Below, in pieces: positions 24,417-36,100 of a DNA stretch of 64,000 nucleotides. The stretch is from positions 186,001 to 250,000 of the forward strand of contig NJPS01000024.1 of NCBI GenBank assembly GCA_002946415.1, in the 5' to 3' direction. Below the pieces are notes generated by a model. That model made no database searches. It saw only the letters and a list, made by a program, of their open reading frames with translations, and was not told the DNA's origin. Each line of letters starts with the position of its first letter. The stretch's first letter is position 1. Source of the stretch: Rutstroemia sp. NJR-2017a BVV2 (taxonomy: Eukaryota; Ascomycota; Leotiomycetes; Helotiales; Rutstroemiaceae). The translations under genes were made by a program, and so were the position numbers.

Positions 24417-26287
24417 ATGTCGGCCGGTAGCAGCGCGGAAATCTCGAAGACAGGCGAAGATGCTTCACGCAAGCAGGAAAAAGTGCCCAGTCTCCCTCAC
24501 TACGAAGAAGTAACGACTTTTAGCGATCCAATTCCCATTCCTGGGAAAGATACAACCTTTATATCTGCAGCTTCAGATTCCGACGAGGATGGATTGGCTT
24601 TTGCAAAGAACCCCTTTTTGGATCCTGATGTGGCAGCTCACTGGAAAACGATTTATGAAGAAGCCGAATATGAATGTCGACATGTTTTTGATCCGCATTT
24701 CACTTGGAGCGAGGAGGAAGAGAAACGAATTATCCGGCGCCTTGACTGGCGAGTTTGTTTATGGGCAGTAAGTGCAAGCATACCATACAGTTACTCGGCC
24801 ATGACTGACCTGGAAATCAGTGTATAATGTTCTTTGGTCTTCAAGTCGACCGAGGTAATCTGGTACAAGCTGTTGCAGACAATTTCCTGGACGATCTAAA
24901 TCTCACAACAAATGGTATGGCTGCCCCTTCTGCAAATCGCACGTAACTAACTTCTATAGAATATAATTTTGGCAACGTCATATTCTTGTTCTCATTCCTG
25001 TTGGCCGAATTACCCTCTCAGCTGGTATCGAAGAAGATTGGCCCTGACCGTTGGATTCCCATGCAAATAACTCTATGGTCGATAGTTGCTATGTCTCAAT
25101 GTGCGATCCAAGGGAAGCAAGGCTTTTATGCGACTCGAAGTCTTCTAGGTCTATTAGAGGTAAGTCTCATGAACCCTTTCATGGTTTATTTGCTAACACT
25201 CATGAAACAGGGTGGTTTTATTCCAGACATTGTACTCTGGCTATCTTACTTCTACACATCGCGAGAACTTCCGACTCGACTAAGTTTCTTCTGGACGACT
25301 CTATCTGGGACAACAATTATCACATCACTTCTTGCTTTTGCTCTCCTTCATCTTCGGGGTGTTGCAGGTTGGTCAGGATGGCGTTGGCTATTCTTAATCG
25401 AAGGACTTATTACTTTGCTAGTGGGAGTGGCTTCATTCTTCATGATGCCTGCATCCGCCGTCCAGACCAAAGCTTGGTTTAGACCAAAGGGTTGGTTCAC
25501 AGACCGTGAAGTCTCAATCGTCGTCAACCGAGTTCTCCGCGATGATCCATCTAAGGGTGACATGCACAACAGACAAGCAATCACCCCTAAGAGACTTTGG
25601 GCAGCCGCCAAGGATTACGATCTGTGGCCACTTTATGCCATTGGTGTAATAGCATACATCCCTCAGTCACCGCCAGCCACTTATATTACACTTACATTGA
25701 AGTCTCTTGGATTCAGCACATTCAACACGAACTTGCTCACAATTCCATACTCGGCATTCCACATACTGACGCTTCTTGGAATCACCCAACTCTCCGAACG
25801 TCTCAACGAGAGGACATTTGTCTCCATGCTCCAACCACTGTGGACACTCCCTTGCATCATCGCCCTCAGATTCTGGTCCGGCACCTACGTCAAAGCCTGG
25901 GATACCTACGCACTCGTCACTGTACTACTGTCATATCCATACTGCCACGCTATCCTCGTCGGCTGGACATCAAAGAACGCCAACAACGTCGGAGCAAGAT
26001 CTGTCTCCGCTTCATTATACAACATGGCTGTCCAGCTGGGAAATATTTGTTCCAATTTCATCTATAGAACGGATGATAAACCGTTTTATCATCGTGGAAA
26101 CACAACACTACTCATCATCAACATCGCTTCGATTCTAGTTTTTATACTTACGAAGATTTATTATGTAACGAGGAACAGGATTAGGGACAGGAAGTGGAAT
26201 GCGATGACGCCGGAGGAGCAACAGGATTATAAGTTGAATACGAAGTTGGTGGGTAGTCGGAGGTTAGATTTTAGATTTGCTCATTGA
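24417..26287 (+). CDS. MFS permease, anion:cation symporter (DAL5-like)
   Basis: Four exons (24417-24767, 24821-24914, 24960-25159, 25211-26287) encode 573 residues. After a 100-residue cytosolic N-terminus come ACS-family hallmarks: the pre-TM1 EEEEKRIIRRLDWRVCLWA, then GLQVDRGNLVQA (the D-R-x-N motif after TM1), NFGNVIFLFSFLLAELPSQL in TM2, ATRSLLGLLEGGFIPDIVLW in TM4 and GWRWLFLIEGLITLLVG in TM5. The second half contains LNERTFVSMLQPLW and VGWTSKNANNVGARSVSAS. ACS/allantoate permeases import small anionic solutes such as allantoate, nicotinate, pantothenate, biotin precursors or sulfonates at the plasma membrane. The upstream TauD-like dioxygenase gene suggests a sulfonate or related organic acid. 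Specificity is inference. Confidence 0.87.
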
Positions 26288-27546
26288 GTTTGGGAGAATG
26301 CGGTTTGCTTGGGAATGGGAAAAGTTTGTGGGTTTTTGTGCCAAAACTATCTACTTGATTTGCGGAATATATTCAATAACAAGGATTTGAAAAGATTAAG
26401 ACCCCTTATTGAACATATTCAAGAAAGATCCTACTGAATATATTCTATAAGGGATCAATCTGATAGAGAGTTTGCTTGCAGAGAATAATTAATAAGATAG
26501 GGAAATAGAAAGCTTACCAAAGATTTATAGGAAATTCCAGTCCTAAGATTGTCTTTTCACCGCGAGATATATTCTCCCCAATCACTCCGAGTGCATAACA
26601 CACCTTCACGGATATGCCTGAAAGGAATGTCGCTATACCGAGTCGATCAACCGGAATGGAATACTTGTTGCCGTCCCTGGTCCTGAGGAAGATATGTATA
26701 GCGCCGCAATCTATACTAACATCTGCGAAGTTGTTAACTCGTGTTTAGCTCCCGATTTTCCGATCTTCATCCGGTATAAGTCTATGATTTAGCTTCGTAA
26801 GCATTGCTAATCTCGGATCAAAGGTGGAATACTTCAGATATCTATATACACCAGTGTTAATCTGGCCCTCACCCTCATTGGGGTCGGGAATATTGCCAAT
26901 ACCGGCAGATAGTTTAGCGACTCGGCCCTGGGCACTACCGACCGTACTACATCCGATCAGTAGCAATATATACAGTATGCAGTTGTTATAGTTGTATGGC
27001 ATAGATATCGCAATTGGGAATATCGGCCCCGAGACGTTGGGGCTAGCTTCTATCCTCCAAGTCCATCTCATATTCATATCCGATTTTGAGCAAAATCAAC
27101 TGAAGGATAGGTGGGAGAAGGTAGCTACAGGTAGAGGCAGACCACTTATAACCTCCACCGGTTCTACTGTATACCTACGGATTCAACAGGTATAAGCGAA
27201 TGCCATATTTCAATACATCGCGAAGTTCCTCTCTAGATCTATCCATAGGTACAAGATTCTCCGGTTGGCAGTCGGGACGCAATTATGATCTCTTAAAATC
27301 TTTGGGACTTTCATTAATAACAATATCCTAAATACATTTAATACTTTAGGGCTTTTAAGATATTCATTCGATAGTAGTAATCAGCTTCAATATATTGTCC
27401 CAAATCGGCCTGTTTTCTCTACTCTGAAGAGACACCCTCGCTTAGGGTGGGGGAGAGGCCACACGCCCCACTCACTACCCCACCCTCAACTAGCACTTTT
27501 GACATTGGAATATATTCTTAAATAAGAGCTCCAGTGATATACAACA
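26288..27546. other. A+T-rich gene-poor segment
   Basis: This 1.25-kb stretch is rich in TA steps (many TATA and ATAT runs) and has no gene I can support. Short frames such as 26745-27077 are shadows. The texture resembles mutated repeat DNA, but I cannot identify a parent element. Confidence 0.4.
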
Positions 27547-27645
27547 TCCGAAATGGTGTAGTGGCTAGCATTTCCGCCTCTCAAGATAGCTGTTCATCCA
27601 GTTACAAGGTCGCGGGAGACCGGGGTTCAATTCCCCGTTTCGGAA
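27547..27645 (+). tRNA. tRNA-Glu(CTC) with intron
   Basis: The acceptor stem TCCGAAA pairs exactly with TTTCGGA, followed by discriminator A. The D-arm is TGGTGTAGTGGCTAGCA. The anticodon loop CTCTCA places CTC at the anticodon. The T-arm CCGGGGTTCAATTCCCCG is perfect. About 27 nt lie between the anticodon loop and the 3' half of the anticodon stem (GCGG), consistent with a canonical nuclear tRNA intron after position 37. The exact intron ends are not certain by eye. Confidence 0.88.
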
Positions 27646-28230
27646 AAAGAATTCCCCAGTTCAGAAAAACAAGGGACCTTTTTGCATGTCCCATTTTTGG
27701 GGGTTCGAAAATTTTGCTGAGATATGCAACAAAAAATTATTTTCGGAATTCAATATCGTCCCAAGTCGGGAGATATTTTGTGTTGCATATCTAACTTTGG
27801 ATGGCTTCGTGCTTTCTTTTCTACTATGGGAAACCTCTATTCAGGTGCAATCCAACCGGCGGGTGAAGGGGAGAAAATAACTATATAGACCTGTTTATAT
27901 AGAGTCCAGATAGTAGCTAAGTGGCACCTAGGAGTAAAGTAGACAAGAGCGGGGTCTTTCCGCTTCCTGGATCTCTATCGATTTGATGTATTCACGATTG
28001 GATTATGAAGGATTTTGTCTCATAATGGATGCATGATTATAAATATTGCGCTTTTAATTCTGTATCTTGAGATAGTCTGCTGGCTAGTTATGCTGTTTCT
28101 AACAAATGTTCACTGAATATGTATCGTACCTAGCGTCCGCTGAACTCTAGCTTCAGCACGACTCCCGAAATAAACCACTTCACTATTTTCTAGTTCCGCA
28201 ATCCACATATGCACCTCGATCGTCATCCTG
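27646..28230. other. Non-coding, tRNA-like echo at its start
   Basis: Immediately after the tRNA, AATTCCCCAGTTCAGAAAAA (about 27650-27669) repeats the tRNA 3' end AATTCCCCGTTTCGGAAAAA with three changes. The rest is A+T-rich with no gene seen. Confidence 0.5.
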
Positions 28231-30662
28231 TTACTCATGATCTTCTCCTCCATCTTCGACCTCAGATCCCCTACCAATATTACCGAGACCATCATTTCCT
28301 CTCCGACTAGATGAGCCAGTCCCCTGATTGTTGGCGAAGTCATTATACGTGACTGCACCAACCCCAGCGCTACTGCTTCCTCCAAAGTTGTAAGCTCCTG
28401 GTTGTGAAGTGTTCAATCCTTGAACGTCACGCATTCCTCCACCGTTGTTTTGTCTCATATCATACCCCTGCTGCGCTGAACCCATAGAAGCCCGTCTGCT
28501 TCTCAAACTCTCCAGAACATTCTGTCTCAACATCTGCACCCGCTGAGACGGCGAAGTTCCATCCCCTTCAATACTCATCATCATATGATCCCGGGAGCCT
28601 GAAATGAGGTGATTCTGCAGCTGTGGAATCAAGTGCGCTGAGGGACTGTTTTCGGCTGAGTTCATCGTCGGAGGGTAGGTTGGATTCATGTTCTGAGCGT
28701 AGGCTGGATTCATGTTATGAGCATAAGCTGGAGAATGTTCGTCGTGTTGATGTGCTGCTGCAGATGCAGACGATCCGGGGACTCTAAGACTGGGAAAGCC
28801 GTGGGTTTGATGAGTTTGGTTGAGGCTGGCGAGGGACGCTTGTTGGCGTTGGAGTTGGAGAGGACGGAGGGATTGTTGGTAGTGGAGGATAGGCAAGACG
28901 TGGGCACTTGCGAGAGAGAGAGCGCTGGGGCTCATGCGGGAAGAACTGGGATAGTAGGAGGTGTTGGCACCTGCGAGGGAAAGAGTGCTGGGTCTCATGC
29001 TCGAGGAAGTTGGATAGCCGAGGGCGTTGGTCGAGGGAGTGGGATTAGTTGTTATTGGATGAGAGTAGAGGGTGGGATGAGCTGGAGGAGATTTTAGTAG
29101 CCGTTCACAACAAGGAGTGGGTTAGAAAACAGAAGAGTGGGTCTCGTACCTGAAGGCATGTTGCTGGAGCTACCAACTGACTCGCCGGGGAAGCGAATCG
29201 GATTAAGTAAGTGGTTTCCGTCATTCCTAACAGCGGCACTCGATTGATGGTCAACGTCCATTTCCGTACCTCGCATACCACCAGCCTGGCCTGAACCACG
29301 GGCTGAATGCTGACTCCCAGACGATTGCGAGGTCTGTTGATGAACAGAGCCATTGCTTCGATTGACATAATCGTTAATTACACGTGTCAGAATATATGCA
29401 GCGTACCCCGGACCAGGAGCTGGTTGAGTCCCCGCAGCCGAGAGGATGTATTGAGCATACATTGTACCAGGATTGGGTTGATTCCCGTTACCTGAGGCGA
29501 TGTATTGAGCATAAGCCGCACCAAGTATTTGTAGATCCGTGCTTATTCTAGCCTGGTTGTATTGTGGATCTTGGGGACGACTTGGAGAAGCACCACTTTG
29601 TGCGGCTGCTTGTCTTGCAGCAGACGCAGCTGGATCCCGTAACATGTAATGGTGTGGATCTTGAGAAACACCTGATTGAGGAAGGACCGATGGACCTCCG
29701 GTATTTTGAGGATTCACGCGTTGAGGCCGGCTAGGTGTGGTGTCTTCGATGTACATGATTTCGGTTTCCGCCTCGGAAGGAGTAGGCGTTTCCGGACGCA
29801 TTACGGAAGACTTGTGTAAAGATTCGACTGGTGGTGGAAGATCATATTGAGTTGTTAGAATTCTCTCCATATAAGCCTGTCTACTCCCAAACTTAATGAA
29901 TAGAATCGCAAGGATCTTCAACCACCAATGGAAATCACAGTCGTGTTGCGCGCCTGCTCTCTTGATGACTGCATCCTCGGGCATTTTATGCTCGATTTTC
30001 CGGACTATTGCCATGACTGTTTGATACAACAGAGCGGGGTCGACCTCAGCGCCGGTCATGTCGCGAGAGTGTGTCTGCAGGATTATATGCACTTTCTCGA
30101 CCTTGACGCCGGAGATACGTGCGATTAGACGGGTTATTTGATGGTGGTGCGCTTTCCAGAGGTTGGAATCGTTGGAGAGGAAGGCAATCACTTCTTGGTC
30201 GGTGCAGAGATTGTTGGTTTTGCCATGCATGTCATCGAGGATCATGGCCGTATTTCTGGCTAACTTCATTGTCAACATCTTGTTTATTTTTGCGTCCGGG
30301 ATCTGTTAGCTTTAGGTTGTTGAGTCGTTAGGTGGGAGTACACGGGTGATTCTAGTTCAGGGGTTAGTAGTTTTGAGGAAGAATCCCGACATCTATCTTC
30401 CAGTAGAGATGTTGCAGCTAGACGTGAGACTTACTGCAGAATAAATGTCTTCGTCTGGAGTTTCAATGGAGGTGTCTATCGCGATGGGAGTTTCTTTTGT
30501 AGTCGTTAGATGATAAACAGTTATGGATTGAAGGATTTGAATCAGACGGGAGAGCACACGTTGGTAAGCATTCATTGTTTTTCCTTTCTCCCGACTCGCG
30601 TACCCTTCTACAGCAGACCTCAAACAAGGAAACAGTTGCTCCTTGAGCATAACTTCATTCAA
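28231..30662 (-). CDS. Hypothetical protein with disordered tail
   Basis: Three exons (30662-30435, 30302-29150, 29081-28231) give 743 residues. I do not recognise the family. The first 200 residues look folded and helical (for example IARISGVKVEKVHIILQTHS and WWLKILAILFIKFGSRQAYM, the latter hydrophobic but probably a buried helix). Around residues 310-360 there are three diverged repeats of about 22 residues built on a YAQYI/YAAYI core with GNQPNPG or TQPAPGPG linkers. The C-terminal 300 residues are Ser/Gln/Asn-rich, with SLAGANTSYYPSSSR and SLASAHVL as a further tandem pair and a triple AYAxNMNP motif. Such a layout fits a scaffold or regulatory protein, but nothing points to a specific role. 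Exon joins restore frame at consensus sites. Confidence 0.65.
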
Positions 30663-31236
30663 GCAGTACCCAATGAAGCTCTAATTAAAATTAACCCCTG
30701 CGAGTCTTTTGTTTATGCTCCGCAAACCTGTAATTTCCCGAAATAAAGACCTAATAGATCCTTGATTTATCCTCGTCCTCCTATTATTGAAGCGAACACG
30801 TGACTGTCACACTGACTGAGCTAAAAGTGCTTTCGCACGCTATTTTTTATGTGTATACCTCTTCAATAGTATAGCTGAGCGTTAGAATCTGGTATAATTC
30901 ATTTCTTTTCTTGTGAAAAGGTTGATTAGTTCGCGTTTAGCCTAACGCCGAGTATGTTTCTAGGTGTTTCTCCAAGTGAATTGTTAGCCATCACCGGTTC
31001 ACACCGAAACAACCTAACCGATGTATACGAGCAGAAAGTGAATTATTGGAGAACAATCTATTTCACTACCGTAATATCATAACATTCGACAAACAACCTA
31101 CTGCACCGAAAATTATCGCACATCCCTCCTAAATTCAAACAGTCGCCGTCTACGCAACCCACTAATCGGACCATCATTCACCCAGTCAACCAACCATCCA
31201 CCCCCTCAACCACCAACCACCCCGCCAAACCTCCCC

Positions 31237-32067
31237 CTAACAAAACCCAAACTCAAACCACCACCTCGGCTCCTTCCAGACCCTCCCCTCCTCATCCTCA
31301 CACTCAAACCCCACATGCTCATACAGCACCGCCTCCTCCTCCTCCTCCGACACTAGCCCGAAAATAGGCGAATCCGGGATTTGTATTTCCTTTCTGCATT
31401 CATAAGATCTATTCTGCTCGAAAATTGGGTTACTCCAGAGATGGTTGATCGGGATGAGCAGTTCGGAAAGTATAGCGTCGAAATCGTCGGGGAGGCCAGG
31501 GTTGCTGGCTGAGGTGTTGTATTCGGGAGTTGGAGGGGGTGAGGTGATGTCTAGGGGTGAGATTGTAAAGGGGGAGGTGAGGTAGAAGTCCTCGGTCGGG
31601 GGATGAGCTGGGAGGTGGGCGTCTATTTGTCTCGGCTCATCGATAGAGAATAGTTCAGGAATCTGCTCTCTACGTCCCATAATACGCACAGTGTAATACT
31701 CATACAAAGCTCTATTAGCACCCAAGATCCATGTCCGAAACTCTTTCGACCGGTATATATCCCCGCGTCTATACTCGAGCTTCTTCAGAATCTTCATCTG
31801 AACTTTCACAGCAGTCATTTCAGCATCCCTGAGACCTAGGCTGAACAGAGCCTGAGTCTCGAGTGTATCTCTCCAAAACTGGTCAAGCGCAGCTTCGTCT
31901 AGTTTTGTGATGGATACTATCGTGGCGCGGAGGTCTTCGAGGAAGATGTTTCTAGTGGTTGAATGCACGTTCTGGAGGTCGAAGCGGGAGTGATGTGCGA
32001 ACCATCTCTTTTGAGCGGCTAGGGACTTGGTTGGGAAGTTGCTGAAAGAAGATAGAATGGGCGACAT
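31237..32067 (-). CDS. Hypothetical protein, 276 residues
   Basis: An intronless frame beginning MSPILSSFSNFPTKSLAAQKR. The first 30 residues are basic, Ser-rich and lack acidic residues, so a mitochondrial presequence is possible. The middle is helical (LRATIVSITKLDEAALDQFW, then LKKLEYRRGDIYRSKEFRTW). The C-terminal third is Pro/Ser-rich, then acidic (SEEEEEAVLYEHVGFECEDEEG), ending in an aromatic WKEPRWWFEFGFC. I recognise no domain. Codon usage is ordinary and the ATG is well placed after an A-rich leader. It stands alone between two minus-strand genes. Confidence 0.5.
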   Translation of the reverse strand: MSPILSSFSNFPTKSLAAQKRWFAHHSRFDLQNVHSTTRNIFLEDLRATIVSITKLDEAALDQFWRDTLETQALFSLGLRDAEMTAVKVQMKILKKLEYRRGDIYRSKEFRTWILGANRALYEYYTVRIMGRREQIPELFSIDEPRQIDAHLPAHPPTEDFYLTSPFTISPLDITSPPPTPEYNTSASNPGLPDDFDAILSELLIPINHLWSNPIFEQNRSYECRKEIQIPDSPIFGLVSEEEEEAVLYEHVGFECEDEEGRVWKEPRWWFEFGFC

Positions 32068-33154
32068 GTTTGCAGAATCTGGAGAGGTATAGACGTGGGA
32101 ATGTAATAAGATGTTGGACTTATGAAGCCGAGAGAGATGGTATAGATGCTCTTTTATCGTAACTCCTCATCGTTGCACGAACTGGTGCTATCATCTTCAT
32201 AGTATAACAAACTGCTTCGATGTCCATAGCAGCGTAACGTATCATCCAAATCAGGACTACAACCTCCAAATGTTGACTCTGGTCGTGAAAAGAAGCCTTG
32301 GTTGGATACTGACCGTTATCTGTAGTTTGATGGACTAGATCAAAGTAAAAAGCTTAGATAGTTAGTTCTCAGGTTGTACAGTTTTGGTTCTCACATTGTA
32401 CAAGTCTAGACGAAACTTTAAGACATCCAACTGAGGTCTATTCGTTAATCATGATCGAGCTCGATCGAAAGGGACAGTGGATGATATCCACTAAGGAGAT
32501 TGATAGCTGTCGGCCCGTCTCTAGGGTCCCGTATCATTTGAGGCGGGGTAGGAAGTAAGGTTTACAATTCATGAAGTTAGACTTCCGTACACCTCCAAAA
32601 CAGTTCACACGAATGAATTGTACTACAACAAAAAGCTGATGGAAAGCCTGAGCGGCGATTGAGTGCGGACGACAGGATTGAAGTGCCGCTAAAGTATGTG
32701 TCACCTTCCTCGGCCGAAAGAAGGGCCGTTAGTTTGATATCTCTCCTTGTCTTTGCAAGCCCCGAAACTTTAATTCTCGAACTCGCGATCCCCCTTCCGG
32801 AGAACCAACATCTGTTCCATCTAGCCTGAGAGAACTGGGAGAAGATCGCACCTCAAGCATTTCCGATTTCACAGCAAATTAGACAGTCAGATGTCAACGT
32901 GTCATCGAGAATGGCTTCTGCCCATAATGAAACTCGATCGCATTACAGCTATTCGTAACCCTACCTAGCATAACATAACTCAGACATCATAAAATATAAT
33001 GGTATAATGCGACACAGCAAATCCGCAAAAGAAATCAACGCTCATGCCAACAAACACTATCCAACAAGAACCCATCGAAAGAAAAGGAAAGAATCCCACC
33101 CATCATAAATCATTCATACATAACTCATAGCACATCCCGCATAATTTTCACAAA
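32068..33154. other. Intergenic region
   Basis: About 1.1 kb between two minus-strand genes. No gene, RNA or repeat seen. Confidence 0.4.
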
Positions 33155-36100
33155 TCAAACATTCATCAAATCCTCCACCCCCTCCAACCCGCCATAAATA
33201 TCCGCCTCCGTATCATCCTCCTCTGCCGGCTTCTCTCCCTTCCCAACATCCTTCCTCCCATCCTCCCCTCCCTCCACCGTCCCAACCACAAACTCCACCT
33301 CCGCAAACCCCATCTCGACGCCCTTCCATAACGCCACCTGTCTCGCGGATCGAATCGCATGTGCAATCTCATGGCCGTTCAGATTGCATTTCGCTAATGC
33401 GGGAAGATTCGCGCGCAGCTCCGAGATGTTGATTGTGGAGGGGTTGAAGAGTGATTCGAGAGATTCGAGTTGCGAGATGTGGTTGCTCCAGATTTTGAGT
33501 CGCTGGGAGACGGTTAAGGTGTTGTAGCGGAGGGAGAGTTGGATGCGGGATTTGAGGGTTGGGTCGAGGGTCGTTAGGGGGGTGCTAGTTAGAATGAGGA
33601 TTCCTGATTGTATTGTCAGTAATGGGTGGGACTGGGGTGAAGCTATGTTGGGGGAACATACCGGTATATGATTCTACTGCTCGGAGGAAGACTGCAAGGT
33701 CGTTAGATACTTCAATTGCATGATTGGGAAAGGACTCAGTACCTGAAACTAGAGCATTACGTTGAAGATCTCCCAGAGTCCTTTTCTCAAGGAACAACTC
33801 GGCTTCTTCTAATAGAATTACTATACATTTGTCAGACACCAATTAGATATAGGAGTATTTCGGAGAATACTAACCACAATTCCAATGTTTTCCTAGGTGT
33901 AATATCTGTTCCAGTGCTTTCGCTATGCTTTCTGGCGTGGCTCCTAGATCGCTGCAGCCCACCCGATAGAGTGGTTTCTCGACAATTTCGGCAACACTTT
34001 TTCACATGTTAGTAAAACAGTGCCGCCATCCGGGGGGGTAATTTCTTACCTTTCAGCGGTCAAGGTCTTGCCCGTTCCGGAGCCGCTAAGAAAAGGTTAA
34101 CTCCAATTTCGAAATCAGACCAACTGGACTTACCCATGTAACAAAACAATCGACCCATTCGTCTTCCCACCCCCCACTCCCGGATTCTGTTCTTCGGTGA
34201 TCTGGTTCGCGACCAAAGCAGTCACAAGAACCTTGGTATTATCATCCACTGCCAACCTCTCAAAGGCCTCCTTATCCCATTTTATTGGATATATACGGCT
34301 GACTTCGAGATGCACTACCATGATTTGTTAGTAGATTCCGACAGTACGGCATAATTTTCCTTACTCCATTTCTTCTCTTGCATGCTGAAACCGACAATCT
34401 TGTTAGGAAGAAGAAGTGTGAATACTCCATCCGGCGGCGTATCAGAAGCCATCGCTGCAGGCCCTAGATCATCTCGATTTGGGGTTTTAGTTTCCCGCAA
34501 TTCGGGATGCAGCTTGTTGTAGGTTTCGACATCAATCATATATCGAGATTGTCCCTGTTAGCAGATCAGCAATGGACTAATGGCTAATCGATAGCAGAAA
34601 GGAAGGCTTACCACACTCTCGTTAACTCCATCTTCATCACTGTAGTAAACATATCCACCTCTGCGCAACTTCCAAAACATCTCTCCCTGTTTTCTAAGAG
34701 CGATTCCGATAGCCGAGTCCGCGAATCGCATGGGGTAGACGGCGAGAGATGGAATCTTGATAATCTCGTCAGGATTCTTCAGACATTCGATCGCAATCGT
34801 TTCGATATCCTCATGGAAAGCGCCATCAAAAGTCCAAGAAGATACTGATAAAGACAAAACTGAGGTTGGAATCGGATCTCCATTCGCAATCGATTGATAC
34901 TGGAGTCTAGGGAATAGCCATGATTTCGTTAGATAGGCCTTCTTCCGCGATCCCTCTTTCGTATTCGTGCGTAGAACGACCGTGTCAGGGCTCTGTTGCA
35001 CATGTTACTCGGACATTCATAACATCTTTGCAGATAAAATTTCCACTTACATAGAGATAATTCAGATACTTCGGTGAGATCATGCCCTTGTTAAGCAAAG
35101 AGTCCACAATAGCGTATTCCTCCCCAAAACTGTCGTTAACATATTCGACGAAGGAGTTTACCCGACTAAGAAGTTCCGGTTTCAATTGACGTCTTCGTTC
35201 CTCCAAATGTGCTCTTTGATTATAGAACCATGGATATGGTGCCTCGAACTCGGTACCAATGTTGAATGAGGGGTAATACGGGTTTTCGTGGATATTTTGT
35301 CTAGTCAGTCTCTTCAGACCGGCGGAGAGCTCTTCGCTAATTAGGCACACCGATTCTGTAGTTTGGAACTGCGCGACAGGAGTTCCGGCTTGTGGGATTT
35401 GAGCAACAGCGCCTGAGGGTATGCTTCTGCAGCAGGTATATGTTTTATACACAATGAATGCCAGATTTGTATATTGCTTCATATGAAGCGCGACGTTTCT
35501 CACCACGATACTACCATGAACATGAGCAACATCTGAGACATCATGCACAACCCAAGGAGTATCCAAATACATCTCGGTTGATTGCCTCGCAAGACATGTA
35601 ACTCGATGAATAGTGTGATAAGGCATGGAAAATCTTCCAGACTCCGTGTCTGGATTATCAGGGAGGGCCAATTTACTTCGAGAAATCTCCAACATTTTGA
35701 AAAGCTCTTCGTCGTGAGTCTCATGCGGCGCATCAAACAGCTGGCAAAGTTGGGTTCTCCAGTCGACGGAATTGAGATGGCGATGCATGGTCGGAGATGA
35801 CATTGATCCGTGCAGTTCTTGCGCGAAATGTTAGCAACTATCAATCACCTAATTGTGTTTGTACTCACGTGGTCTCCGGCCATCCAATCCTGGCTCGAAA
35901 TGATGATCAGGCTGATAATCCTGTGGATGGCCTCGAGCAGAATTGCCATGGGATGTCGGTGTGAAGTTCGATTGGTTGGCCAAAGTAGTTTCTAAGACAT
36001 GTTAGAGAGCCGAAGCTAATGCAACTGAGGATGTTTGGGAAGCAACATACGGGTACTGAAAGTGTCTTGCCCATGATTATCATACCCATAACTTCGATTT

